In this document: positions 25,848 through 47,799 of the stretch, piece after piece
Position numbering within the stretch: position 1 is the stretch's first letter
How the letters are laid out: each line of letters opens with the position of its first letter
Origin: Campylorhamphus procurvoides
Taxonomy: Eukaryota > Chordata > Aves > Passeriformes > Dendrocolaptidae
DNA: 64,000 nt
Assembly: GCA_013396655.1 (NCBI GenBank)
Contig: WBMV01000460.1
Coordinates: forward strand, 164,209 to 228,208
Reading direction: 5' to 3'
Position numbers and translations under genes: made by a program
The notes under the pieces: generated by a model
Told to the model about the DNA's origin: nothing
The model's input: the letters and a program-made list of their open reading frames with translations, nothing else
Databases searched by the model: none

Positions 25848-26057
25848 TATTTACAAGTGGCCTATACACATATGTACAGGTGTTACAAGTTGTGGCTGGA
25901 ATATGGCTTTCTATGGAAAGTGCTTTATATCTGGTCAGTGGTGTTACTGACTAACCAACCAGGGGTTACTGATAAAACTGTAACCACTAACAGCTGAATT
26001 GTTGTGGACATGTATTTACAGAGTTTGTTGTTAAGCTGTATAAAATAGCTATTTACA
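25848..26057 (-). promoter_or_regulatory. Cluster of four Pumilio response elements
   Basis: Minus-strand UGUANAUA octamers: TGTAAATA at 26050-26057, 26013-26020 and 25848-25855, and TGTACATA at 25871-25878. Known PUM1/PUM2 family consensus: UGUANAUA, bound by the PUF domain and usually causing mRNA repression and decay. All four sites match exactly and lie in the sense strand of the VLDLR 3' UTR. Confidence 0.6.
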
Positions 26058-26189
26058 TAAGTGTTCCATAAATACAGTAAGTATCTTCTTTCTTCCAAGA
26101 ATGGAGGAAGTCCTTCAGCCACAAACCTGGTTACTATCCCCAAAGAGTGTAAGACACAAGTAAACGGGAAGAGATTGCTGATCCAGTGC

Positions 26190-35973
<9,784 letters not shown>

Positions 35974-38900
35974 CTTCAATGAAAAAAAGGAACCTAAGCA
36001 CCAATACATTTCAGCAATACTTTCTTGCTTTCCCCTACCACTGATCAAGAAGCTACCCAGCTTAATAACCAGCATAACATCAGCATGACACTAGATTTGA
36101 GCTCCAAATCTTTGTAGTCACCTTATTCAACTACAAAAGTAGAGCAAAAAGCTTTCTTCCACAGTACAAGTGTAGAGCTTAAGCATTATGGCAATCCACC
36201 TGCCAAACAGCAGCAAACCAGTCTCAGTGTTGTTCTTACTCAGTTTTCCTATTTTTCAAGGCCGGGTCAAGTCTGCAAGACAGAGGGATATACTTCTGTT
36301 GTCTAGCACCTAGCATTGCATTCTCAGAACTCTTCAGACTTTAAGGAAATGGGGTTTAATTTTGATTAATGTCAAGCTGGATTAGCATTTCAATACTCTG
36401 TGGCTAACACATTACAGCAGAGTTCCGGAGATGTCTGTAAAGATAGCTTAGATAATTGCTCTGTAGTTGTACAAGTTTTCATGATTCATATTACTCCTCA
36501 AACAATGGCACCTAGAGACATTCTTTAGTATACAATAAAAAAAGTGTGATGCTAAGAGAGCAGCATAATTTATCACTTCCTTCTGCAATCAAGTCTATTG
36601 TCTCATAACTGATAAGTTTTGATGTCTTATTACACTTGACTAAGGTACTGCTTTCTGCACAGTCCCTAGAGTGCATTTTCCAGTGTATATTCAGCTCTAC
36701 AACTGTGTGACCCCCATCCCTTAGGGAAACCTACTTTCTCTTGAAGCCATGTCATAACTGCCACAAAAAGCAGCAGCCTGCTTCTTCAGCAGCTAAGCCA
36801 GAGATATTCCACATAATGCATGCAGGCAAGTGGGTAAGATCATGCATTAGTATTGGCTGCATACGTCTGCTCTACAATGCAAGACCTGCACTCCCTCTTG
36901 GTTCGTTGCATCATGTAGTGAAGGTACTTTGTCTTGGCATTCCAAAGGGTATCACACTTTAGAAGAATATTATTTGCTATTTTATATCTTCTCTGTATGA
37001 TGTGCAAAATGCAAGACAAGTTCCAAACAGAAGGAAGCTATTCAGTTATTTCACTTTATTGTTTAGCCATCAGGCCTTAGGCAATCACAAACCCTGGACA
37101 GAGAACAACGTGAGCAATTCTACCTGCTGAGTATCTCATGTAAATTTATGATCAAAGCAAAATATTTGAAACAGCAGCTTATTGAGTTCAACTAGTGTTT
37201 CTTTCAATAGCCTTACTGGTGGAATAAAGCAGTAACCCACTTGTCAGACAGACTAAAGTCATAAAAACTTTTTTTTTCATGGGAACTGTTTTCAGAGTGC
37301 CAGAAATCAGAATATCAGCTCTTGTGTCCTCTGTTTCCACCTCTCATTTCCTTTTCCATTTGGGAATACACCAGGATGCACTTTCTAATAGCACAGTTTT
37401 GTAAAGCTACTACTATTTGGTCATGAGCTTGCCTTGTGCTAGGAGGCATGCCACAGTTAGCTTAGAGCAGGTGTAGAAGGAACAGCTAGCAACTTGCTCT
37501 AAGCCTGACATCAACTTGTTGTCTAGCAACCTCTATGAGAAGTAGCCTTCTGCTTGCAAGCCTTGATCACACATTACTTCAGTTTTTACTGTACTACTAT
37601 GCAAAATATGTAACAAATGACTGCTGCTAGTTTTGAGGCTTTCTCATCCCGGCTTTCAGAGTGAGAACAGTCAACCTTTCTCAAAATAGCATACAGTGAT
37701 ATTAGACTAAGCCTGTCACTAAGGGGATCCCAAAATAACTCCACAGTCCTTAGTTACTCTATTTCAACCTAGAATAACCAGAAAAGGCTTGCTAAGACTG
37801 CTGAGTACATTGTGACTTACAAACATCACATCATTTTGACTAAATGCAACAAGGAAGCTACAACCAAGACTAAATGAAACTGTGGCTGAGCTTAGAATAA
37901 CAGCTCTAAGTTTACAACTACAGTCCTTACAACAAGCCATTCCAAGAAGATATCATTGCTTCTGCAGCTGATACCAAATTAAATGTCAGAGCAGCTACTT
38001 TTGTTAGCCCACAAACAAATAAAAAAATTGACATCACCTAACACCCACACAGGTGCACAAAGGTAAAGGTCAGCATCTGCTGTTGCTCCTAAGGATGTCT
38101 GTCCAACTCTAAAGGCCACTTGGAGTGAGCTCCAGTTAAGATGAAGGTTAGTTCCAGCCAGTAAGGTCCCCTGTCTTACACCAAGCACAGTTCTGCAATA
38201 CCAGGTAAACATTTAGTCATGACACTACCAGTCTAATCCACTCTATTTGAAGCAACAGAGTCATACATCAATAGCACCTTCAGTCACTAAACACTTAATG
38301 ATTTTTAGCTCAGTATCTACTAGCCACGAGTTCAAAGCTGCTTTTTATGTGCTACTCACACACCAGAAGCACCTTCACATATTTTCTCCTCCTTGGAGAA
38401 GGCTTAGTCAAAAAATGTAGACAACCAGTAACATCACAGCCTGTGATTGCTAAAGTGTATTATTTTACCATTCCCCAGGTGACTACTTACTAGAAGTCGG
38501 CTCATAAGCAGAAATGAGTGCAGTGTGAAGGAGCACAGTTACACTGACTACCCAAGTTAAACTACCTTTTCCCATATCTCTGCTATCACTGTTAATCTCA
38601 GCCCCTTAAGCAAGTTGCCAGATTACTTGTCTGGGCAGCCTCAAACATGTGACACTTGTATACTGTCATATGACACCAAGTCCCAGAAAAGCTTGCAACA
38701 GTGATTGGGAAACTTTGCGAGAGCTCATATAGGAACTAGCTTTGACTTCTCCCAGATCCTGGCAATTGCAACTAGTAGTAGAAGAGAGCCGACAGAATCA
38801 CTAGCTCAAACTGAGGGAAGAGTCAGACTGACTCGGTGGAGTTACCCTCCACTGTGTACTTCTTGTGATAATTTCTGAGCACCCAGCACTAGCAGTTTCA

Positions 38901-39622
38901 GTGCCAGCCAGCTTGGCCCTTCATACTACAGCTGTTTAATCATGTCTGTTGTAGACTGGGCATGGCAGCCCATGACTGGGAACTGAGGGTTGACATTTCT
39001 CCTCTTTCTCTTTGAATGTGGACTAGGTACAACAATGGCCTGGCTGGGCTCTACCCAACAGAGCTGCTGTCTGGACTACTGCACACAGGACTACACGGTC
39101 CAGCTGCCTCTAAGGATACTTTGCCTACACAGCCAAGACCTGACACTTAGGCCTATTTTAGGGAAATAATGAGAAGATTTAAGAGCCACATGACAATGCA
39201 GCCACCAACTGCCAACCTTCCACCTAGGAGTACCCCGGACCTTAGCTCCTGAAGGAAGAAATGAGTCAGCCAAATGATTACTATCGCCAGTAAAATATTT
39301 TAAAATGACCACCAGTAGCCCCTGTGTGTGTGACCCCTGCCACAGGGGAAACAGCCTCTACAGCAGGAGGCAGCCCTGGAGCTGGCAACGAGCAGCGCTA
39401 CTGGCGAGCGTGCAGCCTCGGGAGAAGGGACCCGGCGCTGGCAGGGCTCAGCCTTGCCACCAGGTGGAGATCCCTCATGGTGGTTTTACCCCGGGCCCTG
39501 ATCTAGAGCCATGCCAACACCTCTGGATAACACAAAGCCGAAGTTGCACCACACTTTGACAGCACCTTTACCGCCGCAGAGCGCTCCTCTTCCTCCCTCC
39601 ACAACGCTCCCCCCATACCCTG
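35974..39622 (-). other. VLDLR intron 1 (3' part)
   Basis: About 3.6 kb between exon 2 and the assembly gap. It has only short chance ORFs and no further LDL-A or signal-peptide coding sequence. The donor end may be the CAGG|GTATGG at 39619 on the edge of the gap (phase 1 would fit), but I cannot see the exon it would close. Confidence 0.6.
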
Positions 39623-40560
39623 NNNNNNNNNNNNNNNNNNNNNNNNNNNNNNNNNNNNNNNNNNNNNNNNNNNNNNNNNNNNNNNNNNNNNNNNNNNNNN
39701 NNNNNNNNNNNNNNNNNNNNNNNNNNNNNNNNNNNNNNNNNNNNNNNNNNNNNNNNNNNNNNNNNNNNNNNNNNNNNNNNNNNNNNNNNNNNNNNNNNNN
39801 NNNNNNNNNNNNNNNNNNNNNNNNNNNNNNNNNNNNNNNNNNNNNNNNNNNNNNNNNNNNNNNNNNNNNNNNNNNNNNNNNNNNNNNNNNNNNNNNNNNN
39901 NNNNNNNNNNNNNNNNNNNNNNNNNNNNNNNNNNNNNNNNNNNNNNNNNNNNNNNNNNNNNNNNNNNNNNNNNNNNNNNNNNNNNNNNNNNNNNNNNNNN
40001 NNNNNNNNNNNNNNNNNNNNNNNNNNNNNNNNNNNNNNNNNNNNNNNNNNNNNNNNNNNNNNNNNNNNNNNNNNNNNNNNNNNNNNNNNNNNNNNNNNNN
40101 NNNNNNNNNNNNNNNNNNNNNNNNNNNNNNNNNNNNNNNNNNNNNNNNNNNNNNNNNNNNNNNNNNNNNNNNNNNNNNNNNNNNNNNNNNNNNNNNNNNN
40201 NNNNNNNNNNNNNNNNNNNNNNNNNNNNNNNNNNNNNNNNNNNNNNNNNNNNNNNNNNNNNNNNNNNNNNNNNNNNNNNNNNNNNNNNNNNNNNNNNNNN
40301 NNNNNNNNNNNNNNNNNNNNNNNNNNNNNNNNNNNNNNNNNGGGCGATGCGGTGCCCCGGGCCGGGCAAGGCGTGCCGCAGTCCGCGCTGCGCGGTGGCT
40401 GCCGCCCGAGAAGCGCTCCTCGCCCGCCGCCCCACGGGCGTGTGCTCGGGTGTCCGTGGGGCTTTCCCTCCTTCTGTAGCGGAACTTGATTTTAAACGAA
40501 ACAGTTGCAGCTCTCGAGGAAGAAAATCACTACTTCTGCGTTATCCGATCGGAGGACCGT
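39300..40560 (-). promoter_or_regulatory. VLDLR promoter-proximal GC-rich region
   Basis: GC-rich, CpG-containing sequence on both sides of the 719-N gap (39380-39622 and 40342-40560), in the right place for the start of a minus-strand VLDLR transcript. The right flank is about 80% G+C by eye (GCGCGG, GCCGCC, CCCGGGCC), then changes to ordinary AT-rich sequence after about 40560. Known background: the human VLDLR 5' UTR is GC-rich with a CGG repeat, and such first exons are often lost in avian assemblies. Confidence 0.6.
39623..40341. other. Assembly gap (719 N), probably hiding VLDLR exon 1
   Basis: A run of 719 N. The flanks are GC-rich and no signal-peptide exon is visible between exon 2 and the GC-rich right flank. 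The most economical reading is that the 5' UTR, start codon and signal peptide lie inside. The apparent 310- and 322-codon ORFs that cross the gap are artefacts of the N run. Confidence 0.75.
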
Positions 40561-42876
40561 AGTTAACTAGTAGTTGCACAAAATTATATGTCAAAGTCCT
40601 GTAATTACAGCCATAACCTTTTGATTTCAAGGAGGAGAATTGATAGTTTTATTCCACGTTTGTAGTGTTTTGTACATCCAATTATGTCGTGGTGAAATAT
40701 AAAAAGAAGAGGAGGGCTGGTCAAATGCAAAGTTGGGTTTGTACACAGTGCTACTTGAATTAGAATTGTGCTTTCTAAAATCCTATGTTTTTTTGTTAGT
40801 TTATTTTCATAGACTTGCTATTTTACAGTAATATTCTGTACTGTGCTTTTAATGTTGTAGTAGAGACATAAAACCTCAGCAAGCAGCTCCATCCAAAAAT
40901 GATTAAAAACTGGTTACTGTTTCTCTTCTTCGAAATGAAGTCTTAATTTATTAGCCTGATATTTTAAGTCTGTTCCAGTAATGTGAATGATTCCTCCAGT
41001 GAAGCAAGTATCTTTGAGATTCCGTGTTTCCTGAATGTCATATCGTATTTCTTTGTATATTATTTGCAGACTGAACCCCTTTCTGATTTGCATCCAGTTG
41101 TATCATGACTACACTAAAGACAAATCATACTATCTCATGAATAAGAGTGTGTTGTCTCTTGGAGTTCATGTAATGCATGAGTGTCCATGTCATTCAACTG
41201 AGCAAATAGTTGATGTATCAGAAACTTGTTTAAAAAGCCAAGATTTCATTTCATTTAACTGAAATACATCTGAAAATTAGATTTCGGATATGTGTGTAAA
41301 TGTATAGAGAGCAGTTCCTAGTGTTTGTCTCTAAAGCCCCTTTGCCTCATGGTCTCAGGAGCAAAAACTCTGCTTTCCCAGCCTGCCTGGTCTGTCCATT
41401 AGATGCTACAGCCTAGTTTTTGCAAACATATGCTGCCTCAAGCCAGAAAAATCTGTTGTGTACAGGCGGGTTGACTGGTGTTCCCAGGAACATGGCTTAG
41501 TGTAAGCGGCATGCTGAAAGCATTGTTCTCCTTGCAGATCTTCAGCACGACATGCTGCCTTCAGTCAGGTGCTCACTGTTGCGTGGTCTCTTGTGCTTTG
41601 AGCTGAACAGCATATTCACAAATGTTCTGCTATCATTAGAGAAATATAAGTCACACACTTGACTGGAGCAATACACTGGAAGACTCCAGTCATGCAGAAA
41701 TACAGAGCTGGACATAACTTAGTGTATGCCGGTAGTCGATGGCCTTCCTTTTTTGTCTATGGAAGATGCAGGTTTTCTGGAAGGAGGAAAAGTAGGCTTT
41801 GTCCCCTGCATTATTGCTGCTCCATGATGACCTCCAACTGGTTTTGTGATGGGGATTCAACTTTCTGTCTTGGATATACTTGGCTCTTCATATGTCTTAG
41901 GGTTTAGACTCCACAGCAGAACTTGCTGTAAAATAATTTTTGGCATTTCAACTATGTTGAAATGCATGAGTAAGTAAGTGCATGAGTCAGATAATCCAGA
42001 GGTTTTTGTGGAATCTCCACAAAACTATCTCAGAACTCCTTCCTTAGCACCACCCTTAGAGGAAGAAAAGGTCAGGTAGCCTACTGGATACTACCAGCTG
42101 ATCTGCAATATCTGTAGGAGCCATCTGCATTGAGGTTTTGTGCTTTTGCAGTGGCCACTCTTGCAAAGCCTTTCTTCATGTGGGAATGGGAAGGTATCTG
42201 GGAGGATCTGCAGTGTGTATAATGAATTTTAGAGTCACTTTGTTCATACACACAAGGATACAAGCCAAAATACAACTATACAGGAGAATAGAATTGTGGG
42301 TTTCTGTTGGACATATGCACACCTGGGACAACAGCAGCCCTTCTGTGCTAATGATAATGTAGGAGCAAAACATCCAGGATAGTCTAAGGTTTAGGAAGGG
42401 TGGTGAATTTTGCAGGGAATGTGAACTGGCTCTTGTAAACCCAGCTCCTTTTGTCTTCAGTTGGGGAAATGTGTTATCATCTGCTTTGTTTCTGTGTGGG
42501 ACTTGCAGTCTGGTTTTTGCTGGAGTTGAACTTCATCTTTGGGGAAACCAGGAAACTGCAGATGGCGGGTAGATAAGAAAGTGGATGACCTCAAGGAACA
42601 CAGAGAGAGAGTGTGAGGAAAAGCTGGGATTGCCACCTCAGTTAAGCAAGTTCCCATAGTCAAGACCAGTCTCAAATGGTGCTCCACTCCTGTACTGCTC
42701 TCAGAACCAGTCTATCTCAGAACTAGATCCATCTTCTATTATTGTTTTCAGTAGTTATACTGCATATATCTTCAATATGCACTATAAATACACATGGTGT
42801 ACAGAGTACAGGGACAATGTTTTGAAAACTACATAGGCAATCATGCAGGATTAATTAACCAGATTGTCTTCTTCTG

Positions 42877-42914
42877 TTGTACTGAGCAATACATATATAT
42901 GTTGCTCAGTACAA
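42877..42914. other. Near-perfect 38-bp palindrome
   Basis: Left arm TTGTACTGAGCA, bulge AT, then ACATAT; right arm ATATGT followed by TGCTCAGTACAA. All bases pair except the two-base bulge. It is directly followed by an AATAAA-type sequence (ACAATAAAAT). Confidence 0.8.
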
Positions 42915-45112
42915 TAAAATACCTATATATATATGGATTCAGTGGAAATTCACAGGATATGAAAGTTTGTTGCAGATTCCTCATTTGCGATAATAGGACA
43001 TGCCATCTTTGTGTGGATATTCTGTGGAAGAGTCTGTTTGTGTGTGTGAAAAACCTAAAGTGTGAAGCAGTATATGGTATTAGATATTATGCATAATTTT
43101 TTTATAACTGCTAATTGTTTTTAGAGAAGTCTCCACATCTCCGTCCTGCTTTCTGACCTGTAACTGGTGAATATTCTTGAACATGTGGTGTTCCCTTGAA
43201 AAAAGCTGGAAAGTATTGTCAAGAAGCCAAGTGAACCAGTTAGGCATTGCCTTTGCCTTAAAAATGAAGCAAATAACAAGAAATGGCATCATATTATTTT
43301 TCCTTTTGGGAATTGTCGTGGATACTGGGCTCCCAAGACTTTCCAACATCAATTCACCTGTTAATACATTTGGAGTTATCAAAAATGGATAAGTGGTTTC
43401 ATCCCTTGGTTTGGATCCTGTGGGCAAATTAATTTGCCCTGTTGGTTATAGAGTGTAAAGTCAACTTACAAGAGAAAATAAAGCAAAGAAAAAGAATCTT
43501 CTGGAGTGCACATAATATGAATTCAGTGTGTTTTGTGTTCCGTTCTCTTTTTGCCTTAAAGACCAAATAACCTCTCTTTCTAAATGAATTCCTGAAGCAC
43601 TGGGATTACTAATTCAACCTCAGGTCTTAAGCCAGTGGGACTTTGCCTCCAGCTCCTCTGGTGAAGGACGTGAAGTGAGAATGTGTCTACAGTATGCAAG
43701 CTAAAAAAGAAAAGAAAGGCCTCATGGGTAGAAAAAGCAGCAACTATGTATCATGGGATAGCACCCTGCCTTAGGATCAGTTGCAAAAATATTTTCTTCT
43801 TGTGTGTTGCCATCAAAGATATTAACTGCTTAAAAGATCATTGAATGCCTGAACTGACAATAAACGAAGGAGGTGTGTTCAGAGCTGTATTTTGGAAGTG
43901 CAGAGCCAGGATCTGTATCACTGACTTCAGAGGAGTTGTACAGAGGATGAGAGAGAGAGAGAATGGATCCTTTGGGAGTAATTTAAAATAGGTATGTGCA
44001 TGAATCCTGATCCATGTGATTGTGTGGCTGTATCTAAGGGATAATTTGGCCTATTTTTGATTTTTCTTTTTCCATTTTTTTTGAAAGCTTCTCTGCAAAC
44101 TATGTGAGGAGTTATACTTTTGTTAGAAGTGCTAGAAGTGCTCCTGTCCATGTTGTGTGTTTTGTCTGCAGCTGTTGAAAAAGAAAATAATAAAAAAGGG
44201 AGAACAAACAAACACATGCAACTTTGCAGAAAAAAAAGCACCTTTCCTGGGTTGTTCTCAGGATATCCAGAACACAGTGAATTAAGATTTACAGAAAAGT
44301 TTTTCTAACGCTTCCTGCCATCATCATCTGAGCTGTAAAAATGAGGCAGAATTTAAGCCTCCCTGGTGATTTTAATTCACTTTTTTACATTTTTTTTTAA
44401 ATCAGTAGTACAAGAAATATGTATAGTTCATCTCTAAAGAAGGCTAGAAAATACTTTTCTCTTTTGGGTGTATTCTTCAAAATGGCTTAAACACTGGATA
44501 CACTTCTTGCTCTGCCACTATCAACTGGAATTTGCTGCTGGTTTCTGTGAGGACAGGATTTTCTCTTCAGTGCCAATTAGCTGGTTTTCTTTGTATGGTC
44601 ACTTACTAATGTGGTTCCCCTGTTTGGCAGCATGTGTGATATAAGCACAAATGCATTTTATTTAGTGTTACAGTATTGGAAGACATCACAATAGCTATGT
44701 CATGTTAGGAACAGAGTCTGGAAGCACTGAATTTGTTCCAAAACCCAAGTTTGTGTTTCATTGGTGGTACTGTGCAGCATGTAAACTTGCAAATGGTTCA
44801 GTTGTATGTCATGCTTTGGAATCAGAACTTCCACTATCTTTCTTTTTCAGTAATATATGGTAAAACTTCATCTGGGAAAAAAAGAGTGTCCATTTCTGTC
44901 AGAAGGGGAACAGAATGTGGCTTGAAAATACAATCTTTACCAATTTTGCAACTGTGTGATTTCTTCCTCTTTTTATGTTTATCATTAGAAATGAGATACC
45001 CTTTAGAATATCATGTGACATAAATTCTATATGCTTAGTAATAAAACAAAATTGATCTTGCTGATACTGCAAGTTCTATTATGAGTTTACATAGCTGGAG
45101 TATTTTCTCATC

Positions 45113-45134
45113 AGATTTTCTTGTAAGAAAATCT
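45113..45134. other. 22-bp palindrome
   Basis: AGATTTTCTT, GT, AAGAAAATCT. The arms are exact reverse complements with a two-base centre. Confidence 0.8.
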
Positions 45135-46396
45135 ACTAATATGAGCATTTATTAAAATTCCACCGGAAGTGCACATTTGTAAAGTTTTCCAGTGGAAAAA
45201 GAGGAATTCAAAGTTTATTTGCTTTTCTTTAATGTACACTGATTAACAGTGTATATGTTCACCTTTGTGGAAGTACACATGCATAAACATGGGAAATCTG
45301 ACATCTGTGGTCCAAAACTCTCTGTATAGTAAGTGCAGAAATATATTAATATTTTTGTTCTTCTTTTCAAAGGATGAAAAATGGTGGGGTGTGTGTTAAA
45401 AATAATTAATTAAAATAAATAATTATATAAATGGATTAAAACTTCAGATTGTGGTGTTGTGCTTCTAGAGCATAGGAAATAATGGGGAGCCAAATGGCAT
45501 GTTACTGGCAAGCTTGGAGTGGGACATGGTGTTCTTGAATGATAGCAGAGGAGTTTTTACCCAGATACTGGTGAGGGTGTCACTAGAGATGTGTGGCAAG
45601 AAATACTAATTTCCCTTCACACGAACATGTGAGCAGATGTTCTGGAACATTTTGGAAATGTCCAGATTTGGAGAATAATGTGGAAACAGAAAACAGTGTA
45701 TGAGCCTGAATATAGAAATTTCTGAATATATTCTTGAGTCACACAAAAGGTAACAAATGTTGCAGAAAACCAGTGTGCCTCTGTAGAAAGATAAGCTGCA
45801 GAGAGCCACGGGAGGGAAGTACTCCCCGTTCGGTGCAGACAGGCTGTGGCACTTGACGATCAAAAAGAAGAATAAACTAAGGACATAGTGAGAGAACTGC
45901 CCTGGGCTCATCAGTTATTTCAACCCTGGGTTGTGTTTTCCATGTCCCATAGCTGTTGCAAAAATGGTGCCGTGTCACACTCTGCATTGCCTACTCACAT
46001 TTTAAATATAAATATCATTTTTCATCCCTAAGGGTGTTGTAAACTCTTGCCATTTTCATTCATTAGCCCTTCCTCTTCCCCATATGTTTAAGTTTCACAG
46101 TCTTTTTTTGAATGCTGTCATTGGGGAGGAGGTGGAATATTTGACAGGCAAATGGTCAAACTGCTCTCTGGTGCAGGTGGTGTTTGGCAAGAAGTGGTAG
46201 ACAGATTTACAAACTGAGGAAATGTAGTATAACAGCACTTAAATTTTAAACTACATTGAAATTGATCAATACTGATGTCTTCATGTTTATATGCAAGATA
46301 ATACCTTTTGCATGCTAAAATATTGTTAGATGTTGCTTATAATGAAATCGCTTCTCTGAAATGGAATGATGCCATGAAATACAGTTTCTCTATTTG

Positions 46397-46434
46397 AATA
46401 ATATAATATGATATGATATAATATAATATAATAT
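46397..46434 (+). repeat. (ATAAT)n pentanucleotide repeat
   Basis: Imperfect AATAT/GATAT pentamers (ATAATATAATATGATATGAT and on). A likely polymorphic microsatellite. Confidence 0.85.
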
Positions 46435-47776
46435 CACATATTTAATGTGTCTGTCTGTAGCAATACATGGACTCCAGTTCTGCAGATCAAAAATCATCTT
46501 CCTTAGGCCTTGGACTATCTGAGGACATACGTGGATAGGATAGATATAAATATGTTCTGTTCTTGTAAAGCCAAATATTACCTCATTACAACTGCTTTCA
46601 AAGGAAAAGGAGAGTTTCTTGGTTATGTTTTTTTTTCACTATGACATCTACTGTAAACCTTATCAAGAGTACCCTGATGTCTTGTTTCTGTAATGTCCAG
46701 TTACCTTCTAATTCCCACACAGAATTTATTTATTCTGTCAATTTTGTTCCTCTTTTTCTCTGAGACTAACGTTTGTGTTTAGTGACCATGCCTGACATTC
46801 TTCCCTGTCCTCCCTTAGCCCCCTTTTTTTCCAAGCTAAACTAGGCAAACTCTTTTGGGCACTTCACTGGTGGTAGACTGTTTCCCTAATTGTTGTGCTT
46901 GGGAACATCTGTCCCTCTCCTGGCTTGAATCCACCTTTTCTGGGCTTGACTGAACAGAAAGGTAGGTAGTATTCCAAGGTGTGAAGAGCTCTACAGGATG
47001 TCTCGTTCCTGCCTTCTGTGCTGACATTAAGTTGACATTGATACTTTTCCTTGCTAGAAGTACCTTGACTGACATCCTGTGTGCCCTTTCTCTGGGTGCA
47101 TGAGGTGGTGTCATGGTCTCTGCTGTGTGTATCCACCTACCCTAAGTGTTTAACTTGAGATGCAATCTACCTGTATATAATCAAAGGGGAGAGATGGACA
47201 TTTCTGCATGGCCATTCACAGACATTTAGGGAATTTCTGTTATTTAGTTTAAGATTGCCTATTAAGTGTGCTCTCCAATTTCATATCCTTAATTTTGTTA
47301 ACCCCCTTCCTAATTTCTGTGTCTAGATTGTTGTGATGATACATAAGATTTGATTTTATTATGTGATAGGTGCCATGGCTGATCATAACCTTCTTTATCC
47401 TAAAGTTTTCTTTTCACCATTACTCCTCATGTTCCCTTTAAGGCATATGTTATCTATCTGGCAACTCTTGTACAAATTGCCAGCATTTGCTGCTTAACTG
47501 ATGCTTTCCCATGTTGGCCTCTGTCAGATGCTTTACTGAGGACTGGATGTGGACTTGATCTAGCTAGTTACTTGAAAAATTCCACTGGCTTATTGAAAGA
47601 AAAACTGAAGTTAGCTGAGCACAATCTAATTCTAGGAAGTCCACATTGTGCTTTCCCCATTTTTCAAGCACACATGAAGGTTATGAAGTTTCTGTTATTT
47701 GCCCTAAAACTTTGTGTATCTTTGAAGCCAAGACTAGACACAACTGGCTGAGCATTATGAGAAACTTCTCCCGTTG

Positions 47777-47799
47777 TAAATTTAATTTAATTTAATTTA
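47777..47799 (+). repeat. (TTTAA)n repeat
   Basis: About four and a half copies of the pentamer ATTTA. Confidence 0.85.

Larger units (their letters stand above)
25575..26189 (-). other. VLDLR: VLDLR 3' UTR (proximal form)
   Basis: Follows the TGA at 26190-26192 without interruption and lies in the terminal exon. It is AT-rich and ends about 20 nt after an AATAAA at 25594-25599. It carries four perfect UGUANAUA Pumilio-type elements, listed separately. The exact cleavage position is an estimate. Confidence 0.65.

Noticed and set aside
39503..40479. Long ORFs of 310 and 322 codons on both strands
   Set aside because: Most of their length is the N gap; N codons cannot be stops, so they are artefacts.
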